The notes below the pieces were generated by a model that searched no databases, was not told where the DNA came from, and worked only from the letters and a program-made list of their open reading frames with translations. 64,000 bases of DNA, from contig NC_090757.1 in NCBI RefSeq assembly GCF_036898095.1, positions 63,977,081 to 64,041,080 of the forward strand, read 5' to 3'. How positions within the stretch are numbered: the first letter of the stretch is position 1; the number at the start of each line of letters is the position of its first letter. The translations under genes and the position numbers were made by a program. This stretch comes from Palaemon carinicauda (lineage: Eukaryota > Arthropoda > Malacostraca > Decapoda > Palaemonidae). Shown here piece by piece: positions 10,797-21,234 of this stretch.

Positions 10797-11195
10797 TCAC
10801 AAATTTTAGGTAATTTGTATTTTTCCTAACAGTACTTACCTCGAACTACTTTCTTAGGAGTATCTGGGATCTCCTCCCATCCGACCAGAGTTTTGTGTAG
10901 TTTACCCTAAACCCATTTTCTATAAGGGGTAACCTTAGGCGGAGTGATACACGCCCTGAGGCTAACCCCGGGTCAGAGATCATGCCTGCTCAGGTCTTGA
11001 CCTCCAGTAAGTTCTTGATAGCTAAGGTCTCTAAGGATACCAGGGGACACTCGGGGAAGGCAGGGTGGGCCATTACCCGAAAGTAGTTCGAGGTAAGTAC
11101 AGTACTGTTAGGAAAAATACAAATTACCTAAAATTTGTGATTTGTTCCAACATGAAGTACTTACCTCAAACTACTTTCTTAGGAGACTTATACTT
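10797..11195 (-). repeat. B left terminal repeat and internal complementary region
   Basis: 10797-10857 is complementary to 11079-11140. 11141-11195 is complementary to B's right end (17205-17256). The joint reads AAATTTGTGATTTGTTCCAAC. The left repeat also matches the right repeat in inverted form over about 200 bp. 11196-11520 is non-coding spacer. Confidence 0.85.
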
Positions 11196-11520
11196 TAGGA
11201 GGTGGGCATGGCACCAAAAAGTTCTTGAGACCGTGCTGAGGAAAATCCAGAGACCTAGAAAGGAGGCTAGGTCGTGTTGACCCCATAGAAAATCGATCGA
11301 GAGGAAACTACACAAAAACCCATCTTAGTGTCTAAGAAACTCACCTGTGCAAGAAATCCTAGGGAACATGTCTTCCCCTCGTTGAGATACTCGTCTCTGG
11401 CTCAGGGCCCACTCAGATCCCACTTGAAGCGGAAAAATGGAAAGAAGGAACAAGGGGGTTTAAGGAATGAACCTGTGTTTCTTGTGCTTGTTACCCGCGG
11501 TTATCACCGAGGCTATGCCT

Positions 11521-13240
11521 TTAAACCGTTTGGAGCGCGGAAATGACGGTACCTATCGAGAACCCGTCCAGGGATCTTCGTGAATAGTCCCTCAAATAGT
11601 GAGCCGTGAAGGTAGACTGGTTGGCCCAGGTGCCTGCCCTTAGGATCTGGCCCACTGCCATATTCTTCTCGAAAGACAATGTAGTACTCAGGCCCCTAAT
11701 GTCATGGGGCCTGGGCTTCCCTGGCAGGGGGATTCCTGCCTTACTGTAGGCCCTGATGATGACCTGCCACAACCAGGAGATGGTATTCTTCGAGACTGGC
11801 TTCTTCACGAGGCCTGTGGAAACAAAAAGATTTTTGATCACGGGCCGGAGTTTTGCTGTCCTTTCCAAGTATTTCCTCACTGCCCTGACGGGGAACAGGC
11901 GCAAATCCTTCGCGTCGTCCGACCGGGGGATTGCCGGAATTGAGAAACCTTCAAATCTGGGGTCCCACACGGCAGGGTTCTGGGTCTTGGCTATGAAGGA
12001 AGGGACGAACTTGAACGTGACTTCTCGCCAACCTTTAGAGTGAGCCACTTCGTAGAACAGACCATGTATCTCGCGTATCCGTTTAGCTGACGCTAACGCC
12101 AGCAAGAAAACCATCTTGAGAGTGAGATCCTTGTCAACGATGTCTTTCAGGGGTTTGAATGGGGGTTCGGATAAAATTTTCAGGACCCTTGCCATGTCCC
12201 ATTGTGGCACCTTCACAGCTTGCGGGGGGAATGATTGCTCAAAACTCTTAATGAGCATTAAGATATGTCTGGAGTTACCCAGGTCTGTGCCTTTCAGGAG
12301 AAAAACTTGGCCCAGAGCAGCGGGGGGAATGATTGCTCAAAACTCTTAATGAGCATTGAGATATGTCTGGAGTTACCCAGGTCTGTGCCTTTCAGGAGAA
12401 AAACTTGGCCCAGAGCAGCGGGGGGAATGATTGCTCAAAACTCTTAATGAGCATTGAGATATGTCTGGAGTTACCCAGGTCTATGCCTTTCAGGAGAAAT
12501 ACTTGACCCAGAGCAGCACGGACTCCCTTGATGGCTGGGATGGACATGTTGACCACGTCCCTGAGGTAAACTAGGAAGTCCGCTACTTGCGGGATGGAGG
12601 CCTTCAGGGGCCTGATGTCCCTAGCGGCGCACCATTTGGTAAAGGTGGCCCACTTAGCCTGGTAGACAGCTGTCGATGACCATCTCAGGTAGCCCGACAT
12701 CCTCGTTGCTGTACTCGACGAATAGCCTTCCCTCCTCAGGAGACGCTCGATAACCTCCACGCGTGAAGGCGAAGGGACCGAGGATTCTCGTGGAATCTTT
12801 GGAAGTGTGGTTGCCGGAGAAGGTCTGGCCGGCTGTTGTGCTAACTCCCTTAGGTCCACGAACCATCCTCTCTCCGGCCACCAAGGCGCTACCAAAGTCA
12901 TCCATAGGTTGTCCGTCCTTCTTACTCTGTTGAGGACCTGCCTGAGCATCCCGAAGGGGGGAAAAGCATACAGGTCGAGATTGTCCCAAGGATGTTGGAA
13001 GGCGTCCTCGAACGCCGCTTTTGGGTCTGGTACAGGAGAACAGAACACGGGGAGCTGTGTGTTCAGCCTTGTTGCGAAGAGGTCCATCACCGGAGAACCC
13101 CATTTCTGAATGATGGTCCTGGCTACTTCCGGGTACAGAGACCATTCGGACCCTAAAACTTGCCCCATCCTGCCGAGGCCATCGGCGAGGACGTTCCTTT
13201 TCCCTGGAATGAACCTTGCTGAGATTCTGATCTGCTCCAC
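11521..13240 (-). pseudogene. Tyrosine recombinase of B (broken by a 98-bp triplication)
   Basis: An integrase of the DIRS type. The C-terminal catalytic half (11521-12258) has Arg in ASAKRIREIHG, HDIR, and Tyr in TAHYLRDYS. The N-terminal half (12392-13240) carries the RNase H/recombinase linker (IPGKRNVLADGLGRMGQ, DLFATRLNTQLPVFCSPVPDP) and the core-binding segment AVYQAKWATFTKWC with VADFLVYLRD. Both halves contain the LIKSFEQSFPP segment, because a 98-bp unit is present almost three times between them. Two extra units add 196 bp, which shifts the frame by one. Without the duplication the frame would be continuous around this point. Confidence 0.85.
12223..12516. repeat. 98-bp tandem repeat, three copies, in the B recombinase gene
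   Basis: AATGATTGCTCAAAACTCTT begins at about 12230, 12328 and 12426. The units differ at few positions (for example GCATTAAG against GCATTGAG, and GGTCTGTG against GGTCTATG). Confidence 0.92.
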
Positions 13241-14646
13241 TTCCGGCCCATTCCAGAAGTTGTAATGTGAGGACGCATAGCTCCTTGGACCTTAGACCTC
13301 CGTTTCTTTATGTAAGCTACCACCGTGGCGTTATCGCACATCAGCGCCACGGTGTTTCCCCGGAGTAGGTGTACGAACTCCTGGCACGCTCTTTGTACTG
13401 CCCTCATCTCTAGTACGTTTATGTGCTGGGTCTTCTCTAGGGCTGTCCAGTTCCCTCTTGCTGAATTCCCTATGAGATGGGCACCCCACCCCTCCTTCGA
13501 TGCATCCGTGAACAGAAGCATCTCCGGAGGGTCGGCTGCAAAAGGCATCCCTTTGAGGGTGTTCGTCCTGCAGCTCCACCATTCTAGGACCCGTTTCGTC
13601 TTCGGGAACACCGGGACCACTCTGTGGGGGGAATCCGTTTGGTTCCATCTTTCCTTTAGGTTCCATTGGACCTCCCTGAGCTTTAGCCTGCCCTGGGGGA
13701 CCAGTTTCTCCAACGACACAAGGTGGCCTATCAGTTTCTGCCAGTCCTTCGCTCTCCTGGGTTGGTCCGTCAGGAAGGGGCAGAGGACCTTGTCTAAGTT
13801 GTCCAGAACCATTCCGAGGTAGGTCGTCCTGGTGGAGGGTATCAGTTGGGACTTCTTTAGGTTGATGGTGATCCCCAGAACGTTGCAAAACTGCAGCAAC
13901 ATCGCGCCTTGCTCCTTCAGTACTTCCTCTGAGGCTGAAAGTAACAACCAGTCGTCCAGGTAACGAATCAGGCGAATGCCCTGATCGTGTGCCCAGACTG
14001 AGACCGTTGTGAAGACCCTTGTGAAGACTTGGGGGGCAGTGGACAGCCCGAAGCAGAGGGTCTTGAACTGCAACGTTTGGTTCTCCCATTTTACCCGTAG
14101 GTACTTCCTGCTGGAGGGATAAACCGGGATTTGAAATTAAGCATCCTTGAGATCTACTGACATCATGAAGTCCCCTTCTCTCAAGGACGCCAAGACTGAT
14201 TTCGGAGTGTCCATTTTGAAGTCGGTCTTGCAGACGAACTTGTTGAGGGCTGAGATGTCTATGACCGGTCTCCATCCTCCTGTCGCTTTCTCCACCAGGA
14301 ATACCCTGCTGTAGAACCCCGAACCTGGGTCCTGGACAAGTTCCATTGCCCCTTTTGCCAACATCGCTCAGACCTCTTCCTGCAGAGCTGTCTGTTTCAA
14401 GGGATCCTTGGGGGCTAGTCACTCTGCCTGCTGGTCTGGCATCAGAGATGGAGGGTCCACTAGGAAGGGCAACCTGTACCCTTCCTTCAGTACTGTCACT
14501 GTCCTAGGGTCTGCTCCGTGTTCTTCCCATGCTTGCCAAGAACGTTTGAGGCATCCCCCCACCTGAGGCTTCGGCAGGAGTAGGGGGCCTCCCTTCCTAT
14601 CTTCTCCTTGAGGAGCGGCCTGAACGCCCTCTTCTGGATGCCGCAA
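13153..14646 (-). pseudogene. Reverse transcriptase–RNase H of B (nonsense mutations)
   Basis: A single frame from 14646 to 13153 holds GGCLKRSWQAW, KGAMELVQDPGSGFYSR, GGWRPVIDISALNKF, CFGLSTAPQVFTRVF, the catalytic box RYLDDWLLL, and RNase H with LLFTDASKEGWGAH, NVLEMRA and MCDNATVVAY. It makes element cDNA. In-frame stops occur at 14419-14421, near 14367, and at 14137-14139 (Tyr of DAYFQ changed to TAA). A frameshift near 13300 follows YIKK, after which the family sequence continues in another frame. It overlaps the recombinase ORF at 13153-13240, as in other DIRS elements. Confidence 0.85.
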
Positions 14647-14833
14647 ACGACGGCCTATAGGCGGCTTGGGTCGAGGCTGATCCCCTACAGGAGGGCTAAG
14701 ACGACTGGGACCAGGTTGTAGCCGTGTTGTCTCTCCTAGGCTGGCTAGGAGCGGGCCGAGGAGGGCGAGGCGCGTCGACGGAGGACCTTCTGTACGCCGG
14801 CCTTCTGACCGGGTGGGGCCTAGTCTCGTACGG

Positions 14834-16894
14834 TTACTTCAGCCTTCGAACTCTCTCCATCGACTCCTCTGCTGCCTTCGGGGGAAAGATCGTGTCGTCC
14901 CACAGGGTTAGGTTCCTCAGAGACCTGGCCTCTCTGTCCGGAAGCCTCCTAGTCAGCTTGCTTAAGACGGTGTCCTTCCTCCGTAGGACCCAGTTGGCGG
15001 CCAGGGCTAGCGACTGGTAGGATAGGAATTTCAGGGCCTTACCTCCCGAACTGATAAGTTCCTTGAGTAAGCCCTGGGTTTCCGGTACGGTCAGGTCGTA
15101 GGATGACTGTACGCCCACCAGGGTGGAGGCCCACCAGTCCAGCCAAGAGGAGACGTTGACTAGGTCCTTTGAGATCGCCTCCATCATGACCGCCTCCGAA
15201 GGAGAGAAGCAGATCGAAGCCGTGGACGCCCTTTCTTCTGAGGCTCCCTACCCCAACACGGTGAGTGCTGGCTCCAGTGCACAGGCGCCCGCTCGCTGTC
15301 CCTCTGGGAGGTAAAACTTGCTCTGGGACTTCAGGTCCTGGAGCAGCTTGGAGGCGCTCTGGTTCTTGGGCGCCTCGGCGTGGTTGGCCACGATCCTGTC
15401 CACGTGGGCTCTTTCCAACTTAACGTCCCTCGCTAAAGGAAGAGCCAAGGAGGGGCGCTGCTGGACCGGGGCGTCCACTATCCTGTTGAGGCTGGAACGC
15501 CAAGCATCTTCGGAGGAGGGTTCCGGCACGTCCAGTCTGTGGTGGCTTCTGGTGAGGCCTATCACCCTCCGACCCCTCTCCATGGTCGTCGAGATCCTCC
15601 GACGGGCGCACTGACACGTGACGGGGGTACTCCGACGGAGGACCTCGCACGTGGGAGAGTCCTGGACCGACGCTCTCGCAGGGGTTCACGTTGAAGGACG
15701 GGCATCACCCGTCGAGGAAAGCCAAGGGCCGCGCTCATGACGAGCTAGGTGGCCTTTGGAGGTCAGGACTCGGCTGCCAGACCGAAGGTGCGACTCTCTC
15801 CGTGGGGTGGATGGAGCCAGAACCTTCGCGATCTTACGCCTGTCGACTGGAACCTGCCATGATGAGTCCCTCCGTTGGGTGCCACTGCTGCCGGAGGAGT
15901 GTCTATCCGGGGAGCTCGTCCTCGAACGCCAACTTGAAGGGCCCGGCGCCGCAGCTAGCTCCAGCAGCCTGTCGCGGTGAACCATCACCCACTCACCGTC
16001 CGGGGAGGCCCTTTCCTTCCACTTCCTCTTGGGGGATCCTGGGCGCCGACTCTCGTGGCGCGACCTCGAGCAGGAACGAGAGCGTGACATCTTGCGGGAC
16101 TTCTCCCTTCGTCTCCTGAGCTTCCTAAGCGCCTCGTCCTCCGAAGAGCAGGAGAGCTTCCCACTGAGACCGATGACTTATAGGCCCTCTTCGAAGACCT
16201 CACTTCCCTCACTGGTGTAGGAGGATTCCTGCGACGCTTCCGTGGAAGACGCCTGGAAAAACACCTCTGGGAAAACGGCCGACGTCTTAGGGGGAACCCA
16301 CGCAGTGGGGTCCGACGGCGGGGAAAGCTCCTTCTCGACGTCGCCCTCGGCTGCTGAACCGCCTGAAAAACACGCCCAAGAGGCTGGAAAAGAATTAGTA
16401 ACATTTTTCCCCCACATGGGGTCATCTGAGGAGACGTGACCTGCTGGCACCAGGCCACCGTCTCCCGAAAACACTCCCGCCCCTCCCTCAGGCCCCTCAC
16501 ATGCCTGGAACGACGCCACAACACCATTGTCTTGAAGGTCAGACTCTTGGGGAAGGGGCGCGGGCCTCTTCCCCGCAACTGACTTACCTCGTCCCCTACT
16601 CTGGGTAGGGGAGGTTGGAAGAGAAGCTCGGACCGACGAGACGCCCGACGAAGCAAGGGAGGAAGGGACGCTCGGCTTCTTAGGCGACTTCTTCGTCGCC
16701 TTCTTCTTTTTGGTGCTATACCGCACCCACAGCACCTCATTCCACGACTCGCACTCCGGACACGTGGCGGAAGGGGAACACACGCTGCCCCTGCACAAGG
16801 AACACAAAGAGTGCGGGTCAACTTCTGGTTTCGAGAGGAACGCTCCACACGATATGCCGGCCATAGGCCCAGGACAACGGCGAGGATGCTCCAT
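14834..16894 (-). pseudogene. Gag-like protein of B (one frame, three internal stops)
   Basis: ATG at 16894. One frame of about 686 codons is interrupted only by TAA at 16178, TGA at 15686 and TAG at 15248, where copy A has Gln. The order is: N-terminal RCPGPMAG...SCGAF; DPHSLCSLCRG...TCPEC, a possible zinc-binding module; KKKK basic patch; a Ser/acidic middle; an SR-rich stretch (RSRSCSRSRHESR, about 16050-16090); the conserved C-terminal domain RVIGLTRSHHRLD to SSWLDWWASTLV, LISSGGKALKFLSYQS and ANWVLRRKDTVL. It is presumed to form the particle core around element RNA. It ends just after ERVRRLK, and the following Pro/Arg-rich tail is scattered over other frames. Confidence 0.75.
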
Positions 16895-17057
16895 GATGTA
16901 GGAGAAGCACTACGAGACACAAGCACGCACAGGGAAAGCACAAAGAGAAAGCACAATGGGACCACGTGGGTACCGCGTGAGACACAAAGGGTCGGGGACA
17001 CACAAAGTCACACTGGGATTAGGAGAGTGGCGAGATGATATCGCGATGCGACCAGAG

Positions 17058-17256
17058 AACTTACTGGAGGTCGAGACCTGAGCAAGCATGCTCTCTGACC
17101 CGGGATTAGCCTCAGGGCACGTATCACTCCACCTGAGGTTACCCCTCATAGAAAATGGGTTTAGGGTAAACTACACAAAACTCTGGTCAGATGGGAGGAG
17201 ATCCCAGATACTCCTAAAAAAGTAGTTCGAGGTAAGTATTTCGTGTTGGAACAAAT
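17058..17256 (-). repeat. B right inverted terminal repeat
   Basis: The reverse complement of the B left end (about 10830-11020) with scattered mismatches. It ends in GTTGGAACAAAT. Confidence 0.85.
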
Positions 17257-17613
17257 GAAGTTTCTCACTCATATCAAACAAATCCAAAATATCAGAATAA
17301 ACAGAAACACGATTGCCAAATCCCCAAATCAATGTACTTCACCAAAGATAAGTCCGGTAAAGCGACACAGGGAAAGTGAAACGAAAAACTCTAATGGCGG
17401 ACCAACGATGTTGTCGATCCGGCCGGCAGAGATGATCTGAGGAACAGAAAATGGGAATGATTCCAAGTACCACCCTGTAAGGGTTGTTAACCACCTAACC
17501 GCACAACCACCACACGGCGGTTGCCGCAATTTTTGAAAAATTCTGCTGAACGTCAGAGACTAAGCTATACTGTATATATATAACTGCCAGGTAAATTCTA
17601 TTCATAAAAAAGA
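17257..17613 (-). repeat. 5' leader and right terminal repeat of element G
   Basis: Continues G after the B insertion. The leader around 17270-17400 resembles the 5' leaders of E1 and E2 (for example ATGTACTTCACCAAA). It is followed by the inverted partner of 2937-3124, ending in AACTGCCAGGTAAATTC. No ORF. Confidence 0.6.
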
Positions 17614-17849
17614 AGTTTGTTTCTGAAGTGGTAGGAGCTCCCCTACTTATACCAGAATATAAATTTCACTTGTCTATAAATACACGAACTTGGAAAGAGG
17701 GAATCTGAATCTAAGAAAATCCAAAACAACTTTTTTCTATTTGTGGAAAAAAATACATCTGAAAGCATCTTAATAATCAAGAGAAAGTAATGGAATATGA
17801 CAAATTTGGTGATAATTTGTAATTTTCTTAAAGATACAAACCTTTAGCT

Positions 17850-18371
17850 CACGCATGGGCAACCTACACCCTGCGGGCCAAATCAGGCCCGTGGAGGCTT
17901 CACATCCGGCCTGCAGTTACCTTTGAAGAACTCTAAGTAAGTGGAACTATAATTAAAGTGGATTCAAATTCACCACTACTATCTGGACTATACTACCTGT
18001 AATGCAGTGACCGTTGACCATATGGTCACTTATCTAATTATTGCATTTGTAAAGGACAATCTTTTAAGAAGCATTTGAAGAATATCATCTTTCATCATTT
18101 TCCATCATTTGCTAAATCCCTTCCAATAAACTTGGATTTTGTTTTACTGTACTCTTTCCTAATTATCAATGGATTAACATTTTTTGTGTTGAATAGTTTT
18201 CTTTCTTGATTCTCCATGTTTATGTATTTAGTTGCTCTGAAGATACCATCTTGATGAGATGCCTAAATATCTCCTTTGGCTTTTCCAGTAGTTCACAAAG
18301 AACCAAATCTATAATTATAATTTTTTTTTTTAATTTATTGAACGCATCCAACCCAAAATGTCATCATCGAA
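17850..18371. other. Non-coding stretch with a hAT-terminus-like start
   Basis: Starts with GGGCAACCTACACCCTGCGG and a GGCCC(G)-type motif resembling hAT-type MITE ends that contain 'gggccgc...ggcccg'. No ORF or clear second terminus was found. The rest is AT-rich with no recognised feature up to E1. Confidence 0.25.
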
Positions 18372-18715
18372 AAATGATATTTTAATTATAAAATAAATTT
18401 TTGAATATACTTACCCGGTGAATATATAGCTGCAACTCTGTTGCTCGACAGACAAACTCTACGGAAAAAACTCGCCAGCGATCGCTACACAGGTTGCGGG
18501 TGTGCCCAACAGCGCCATCTGTCGACCAGATACCCAGCTCTTATGTAAACAAAGACTCAATTTTCTCCTCGTCCCACTGCATCTCTATTGGGGAGGAAGG
18601 GAGGGTCATTTAATTTATATATTCACCGGGTAAGTATATTCAAAAATTTATTTTATAATTAAAATATCATTTTTAAATATTTAACTTAGCCGGTGAATAT
18701 ATAGCTGATTCACAC
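18372..18715 (-). repeat. E1 left terminal repeat and internal complementary region
   Basis: ATGATATTTTAATTATAAAA at 18374 pairs with 18650-18671. After the joint, TTTTTAAATATTTAACTTAGCCGG is the complement of the right end of E1. 18716-19100 downstream holds no ORF. Confidence 0.85.
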
Positions 18716-19100
18716 CCAGGATGATGGGTAGAGACCAGTAATATATGTTTACATTTTATGAGCTAAGAGTTTTTTATTTCATTTTAGAAGTTATCAAAAT
18801 AACAAAAACAAAATAAATAGGTACCTGGTAAGGAAGTCGAATTGAACAATTACTCTGCCTTTTAAGTACGTCTTCCTTACGGAGCCTCGCGATCCTCTTA
18901 GGATGCTGATCGACCCCTAGGAGCTGAAGTATCAAGGGTTGCAACCCATACAACAGGACCTCATCAAACCCCTAATCTAGGCGCTCTTAAGAAATGACTT
19001 TGACCACCCGCCAAATCAACCAGGATGCGAAAGGCTTCTTAGCCTTCCGGACAACCCATAAAAAACAACATTTCAAGAGACAGATTAAAAGGATAAGGAA

Positions 19101-20471
19101 TTAGGGAATTGTAGTGGTTGAGCCCTCACCCACTACTGCACTCGCTGCTACGAATGGTCCCAGTGTGTAGCAGTTCTCGTAAAGAGACTGGACATCTTTC
19201 AAGTAAAATGACGCGAACACTGACTTGCTTCTCCAATAGGTTGCGTCCATTATACTTTGCAGAGATATATTTTGCTTAAAGGCCACGGAAGTTGTTACAG
19301 CTCTAACTTCGTGCGTCTTCACCTTAAGCAAAGTTCGGTCTTCCTCACTCAGATGTGAATGAGCTTCTCGTATTAACAATCTGATAAAGTCTGACCAAGC
19401 ATTCTTTGACATAGGCAAGGATGGTTTCTTAACTGAACACCATAAAGCTTCAGATTGGCCGTGTAAAGGTTTAGTACGCTTTAAATAGAACTTAAGAGCT
19501 CTAACAGGGCATAAGACTCTTTCTAGTTCATTGCCTACGATCTCCGATAAGCTGGGAATATCGAAAGATTTAGGCCAAGGCCGAGAAGGCAGCTCATTTT
19601 TGGCTAGAAAACCAAGTTGCAGCGAACAAGTGGATTTTTCCGACGAAAATCCGATGTTCTTGCTGAAGGCATGAATCTCACTGACTCTTTTAGCCGAGGC
19701 TAAGCATACCAGGAAAAGAGTCTTAAGAGTGAGATCTTTCAGGGAGGCTGATTGTAACGGCTCCAACCTGTCTGATATGAGGAATCTTAGTACCACGTCT
19801 AAATTCCATCCAGGGGTAGCCAAACGACGCTCCTTGGTGGTCTCAAAAGACTTAAGGAGGTCTTGCAGATCTTTATGTTTGGAAAGATCTAAGCCTCTAT
19901 GCCGGAAGACCGATGCCAACATGCTTCTGTAGCCCTTGATAGCGGGAGCTGAAAGGGATCGTCCTTTTCTCAGGTATAAGAGAAAATCAGCTATTTGAGC
20001 TACAAAGGTACTGGTCGAGGATACAGAAACTGACTTGCACCAGTCTCGGAAGACTTCCCACTTCGATTGGTAGACTCTAATGGAAGACGCTCTCCTTGCT
20101 CTAGCAATCGCACTGGCTGCTTCCTTCGAAAAGCCTCTAGCTCTCGAGAGTCTTTCGATAGTCTGAAGGCAGTCAGACGAAGAGCGTGGAGGCTTTGGAG
20201 TACCTTCTTTACGTGTGGCTGACGTAGAAGGTCTACCCTTAGAGGAAGACTTCTGGGAACGTCTACTAACCATCGAAGTATCTCGGTGAACCATTCTCTC
20301 GCGGGCCAGAGGGAAGCAACTAACGTCAACCTTGTCCCTTCGTGAGAGGCGAACTTCTGCAGTACCTTGTTGACAATCTTGAACGGTGGGAATGCGTAGA
20401 GATCCAGATGTGACCAATCTAGGAGGAAAGCATCTATATGTATTGCTGCTGGGTCCGGGACTGGAGAGCAA
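19101..20471 (-). CDS. Tyrosine recombinase of DIRS-like element E1 (intact ORF)
   Basis: An open frame of 456 codons; the recombinase proper probably starts about 150 codons in, because the first part overlaps the RNase H ORF in another frame. It integrates element circles. The SAM-like core-binding part contains RVYQSKWEVFRDWC and VAQIADFLLYLR. The catalytic part has Arg (codon 19686-19688) in ASAKRVSEIH, HEVR (19302-19313), and Tyr (codon 19203-19205) in ASFYLKDV. All are at the expected spacing. It ends with VAASAVVGEG, also seen in E2. No stop or shift was detected, in contrast to E2, where the Tyr end is out of frame. The start codon is uncertain. Confidence 0.85.
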   Translation of the reverse strand: MLSSPGPSSNTYRCFPPRLVTSGSLRIPTVQDCQQGTAEVRLSRRDKVDVSCFPLARERMVHRDTSMVSRRSQKSSSKGRPSTSATRKEGTPKPPRSSSDCLQTIERLSRARGFSKEAASAIARARRASSIRVYQSKWEVFRDWCKSVSVSSTSTFVAQIADFLLYLRKGRSLSAPAIKGYRSMLASVFRHRGLDLSKHKDLQDLLKSFETTKERRLATPGWNLDVVLRFLISDRLEPLQSASLKDLTLKTLFLVCLASAKRVSEIHAFSKNIGFSSEKSTCSLQLGFLAKNELPSRPWPKSFDIPSLSEIVGNELERVLCPVRALKFYLKRTKPLHGQSEALWCSVKKPSLPMSKNAWSDFIRLLIREAHSHLSEEDRTLLKVKTHEVRAVTTSVAFKQNISLQSIMDATYWRSKSVFASFYLKDVQSLYENCYTLGPFVAASAVVGEGSTTTIP

Positions 20472-21208
20472 TAGATTGGAAGCCTCTTGGTCAGCGAGGT
20501 TGCAAAGAGATCTATGGATGGTTTACCCCAAGTGGCCCAAAGTCTCTTGCACACATCCTTGTGGAGGGTCCATTCGGTTGGAATTACTTGCCCTTTCCGA
20601 CTGAGACAATCTGCTATGACGTTCAAGTCGCCTTGGATGAACCTCGTTACTAGGGAGATGTCTTGACCTTTTGACCAGATGAGCAGGTCCCTTGCGATCT
20701 CGTACAACGTCAGTGAGTGGGTACCTCCTTGTTTGGAGATGTACGCCAAGGCCGTGGTGTTGTCCGAGTTAACTTCCACCACTTTGCCTCGAAGGAGAGA
20801 CTTGAAGCTTTTCAAGGCCAGATGTACTGCCAACGGCTCCTTGCAGTTGATATGCATGCTCCTCTGACTCGAGTTCCACAGTCCTGAGCATTCCAGACCG
20901 TCTAGTGTCGCGCCCCAGCCCACGTCCGATGCGTCCGAGAAGAGAACGTGGTTGGGAGTCTGAACAGCCAGGGGAAGACCCTCTCTTAGGTTGATATTGT
21001 CCTTCCACCAAGTCAGACAAGACTTTATCTTTTCGGAAACCGGGATCGAGACCGCTTCTAGCGTCTTGTCCTTTTTCCAGTGAAAAGCTAGATGGTATTG
21101 AAGAGGACGGAGGTGTAGTCTTCCTAGTGACACAAATTGTTCCACGGATGACAGCGTCCCTACCAGACTCATCCACAGCCTGACTGAGCAGCGTTCCTTC
21201 TTCAGCAT
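20000..21208 (-). CDS. RNase H and linker of E1 (ORF open, RT palm deleted)
   Basis: A 402-codon ORF. It starts inside the thumb/connection region (GTLSSVEQFVSLGRLHLRPL), then has RNase H with VLFSDASDVGWGATLD, NCKEPLAVHLALKSF and EVNSDNTTALAYISKQGG, and the conserved DIRS linker SIDLFATSLTKRLPIYCSPVPDP and LDLYAFPPFK. It overlaps the recombinase ORF by about 470 nt in a different frame. Compared with E2, the whole RT palm with YLDDW is missing. The deletion joint is near 21235, where the sequence passes directly into Gag-like sequence. RNase H would cut RNA in hybrids; without RT it has no obvious role. Confidence 0.8.
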   Translation of the reverse strand: MLKKERCSVRLWMSLVGTLSSVEQFVSLGRLHLRPLQYHLAFHWKKDKTLEAVSIPVSEKIKSCLTWWKDNINLREGLPLAVQTPNHVLFSDASDVGWGATLDGLECSGLWNSSQRSMHINCKEPLAVHLALKSFKSLLRGKVVEVNSDNTTALAYISKQGGTHSLTLYEIARDLLIWSKGQDISLVTRFIQGDLNVIADCLSRKGQVIPTEWTLHKDVCKRLWATWGKPSIDLFATSLTKRLPIYCSPVPDPAAIHIDAFLLDWSHLDLYAFPPFKIVNKVLQKFASHEGTRLTLVASLWPAREWFTEILRWLVDVPRSLPLRVDLLRQPHVKKVLQSLHALRLTAFRLSKDSRELEAFRRKQPVRLLEQGERLPLESTNRSGKSSETGASQFLYPRPVPL

Positions 21209-21234
21209 CTTCTGGATGGATAGCAGGGCTTGAT

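Larger units (their letters stand above)
10797..17256 (-). mobile_element. DIRS-like family I copy B, complete end to end
   Basis: The most complete copy: left repeat and ICR, recombinase, RT–RNase H, Gag and right repeat are all present in about 6.46 kb. The ends were set from the ICR, which predicts the circle junction GTTGGAACAAATCACAAATT. The left end matches from AAATCAC and the right end up to AACAAAT, so the two ends share AAAT with no longer target duplication. This is expected for tyrosine-recombinase insertion. The coding regions carry stops and shifts, so the copy is inactive. Confidence 0.85.
2937..17613 (-). mobile_element. DIRS-like family IV element G, composite, containing C1 and B
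   Basis: An outer element recognised by matching inverted ends at 2937-3124 and about 17400-17613: both carry ACCTGGCAGTTATATATA (one reversed) and the CCACC(G/A)TGTGGTGG region. Its own RT and recombinase are not visible. Between the ends lie family II copy C1, a Gag of a different type (8801-10787) that probably belongs to G, and family I copy B. Either C1 replaced G's interior by recombination, or G lost its interior after C1 inserted. The ends are clear; the history is inferred. Confidence 0.55.
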
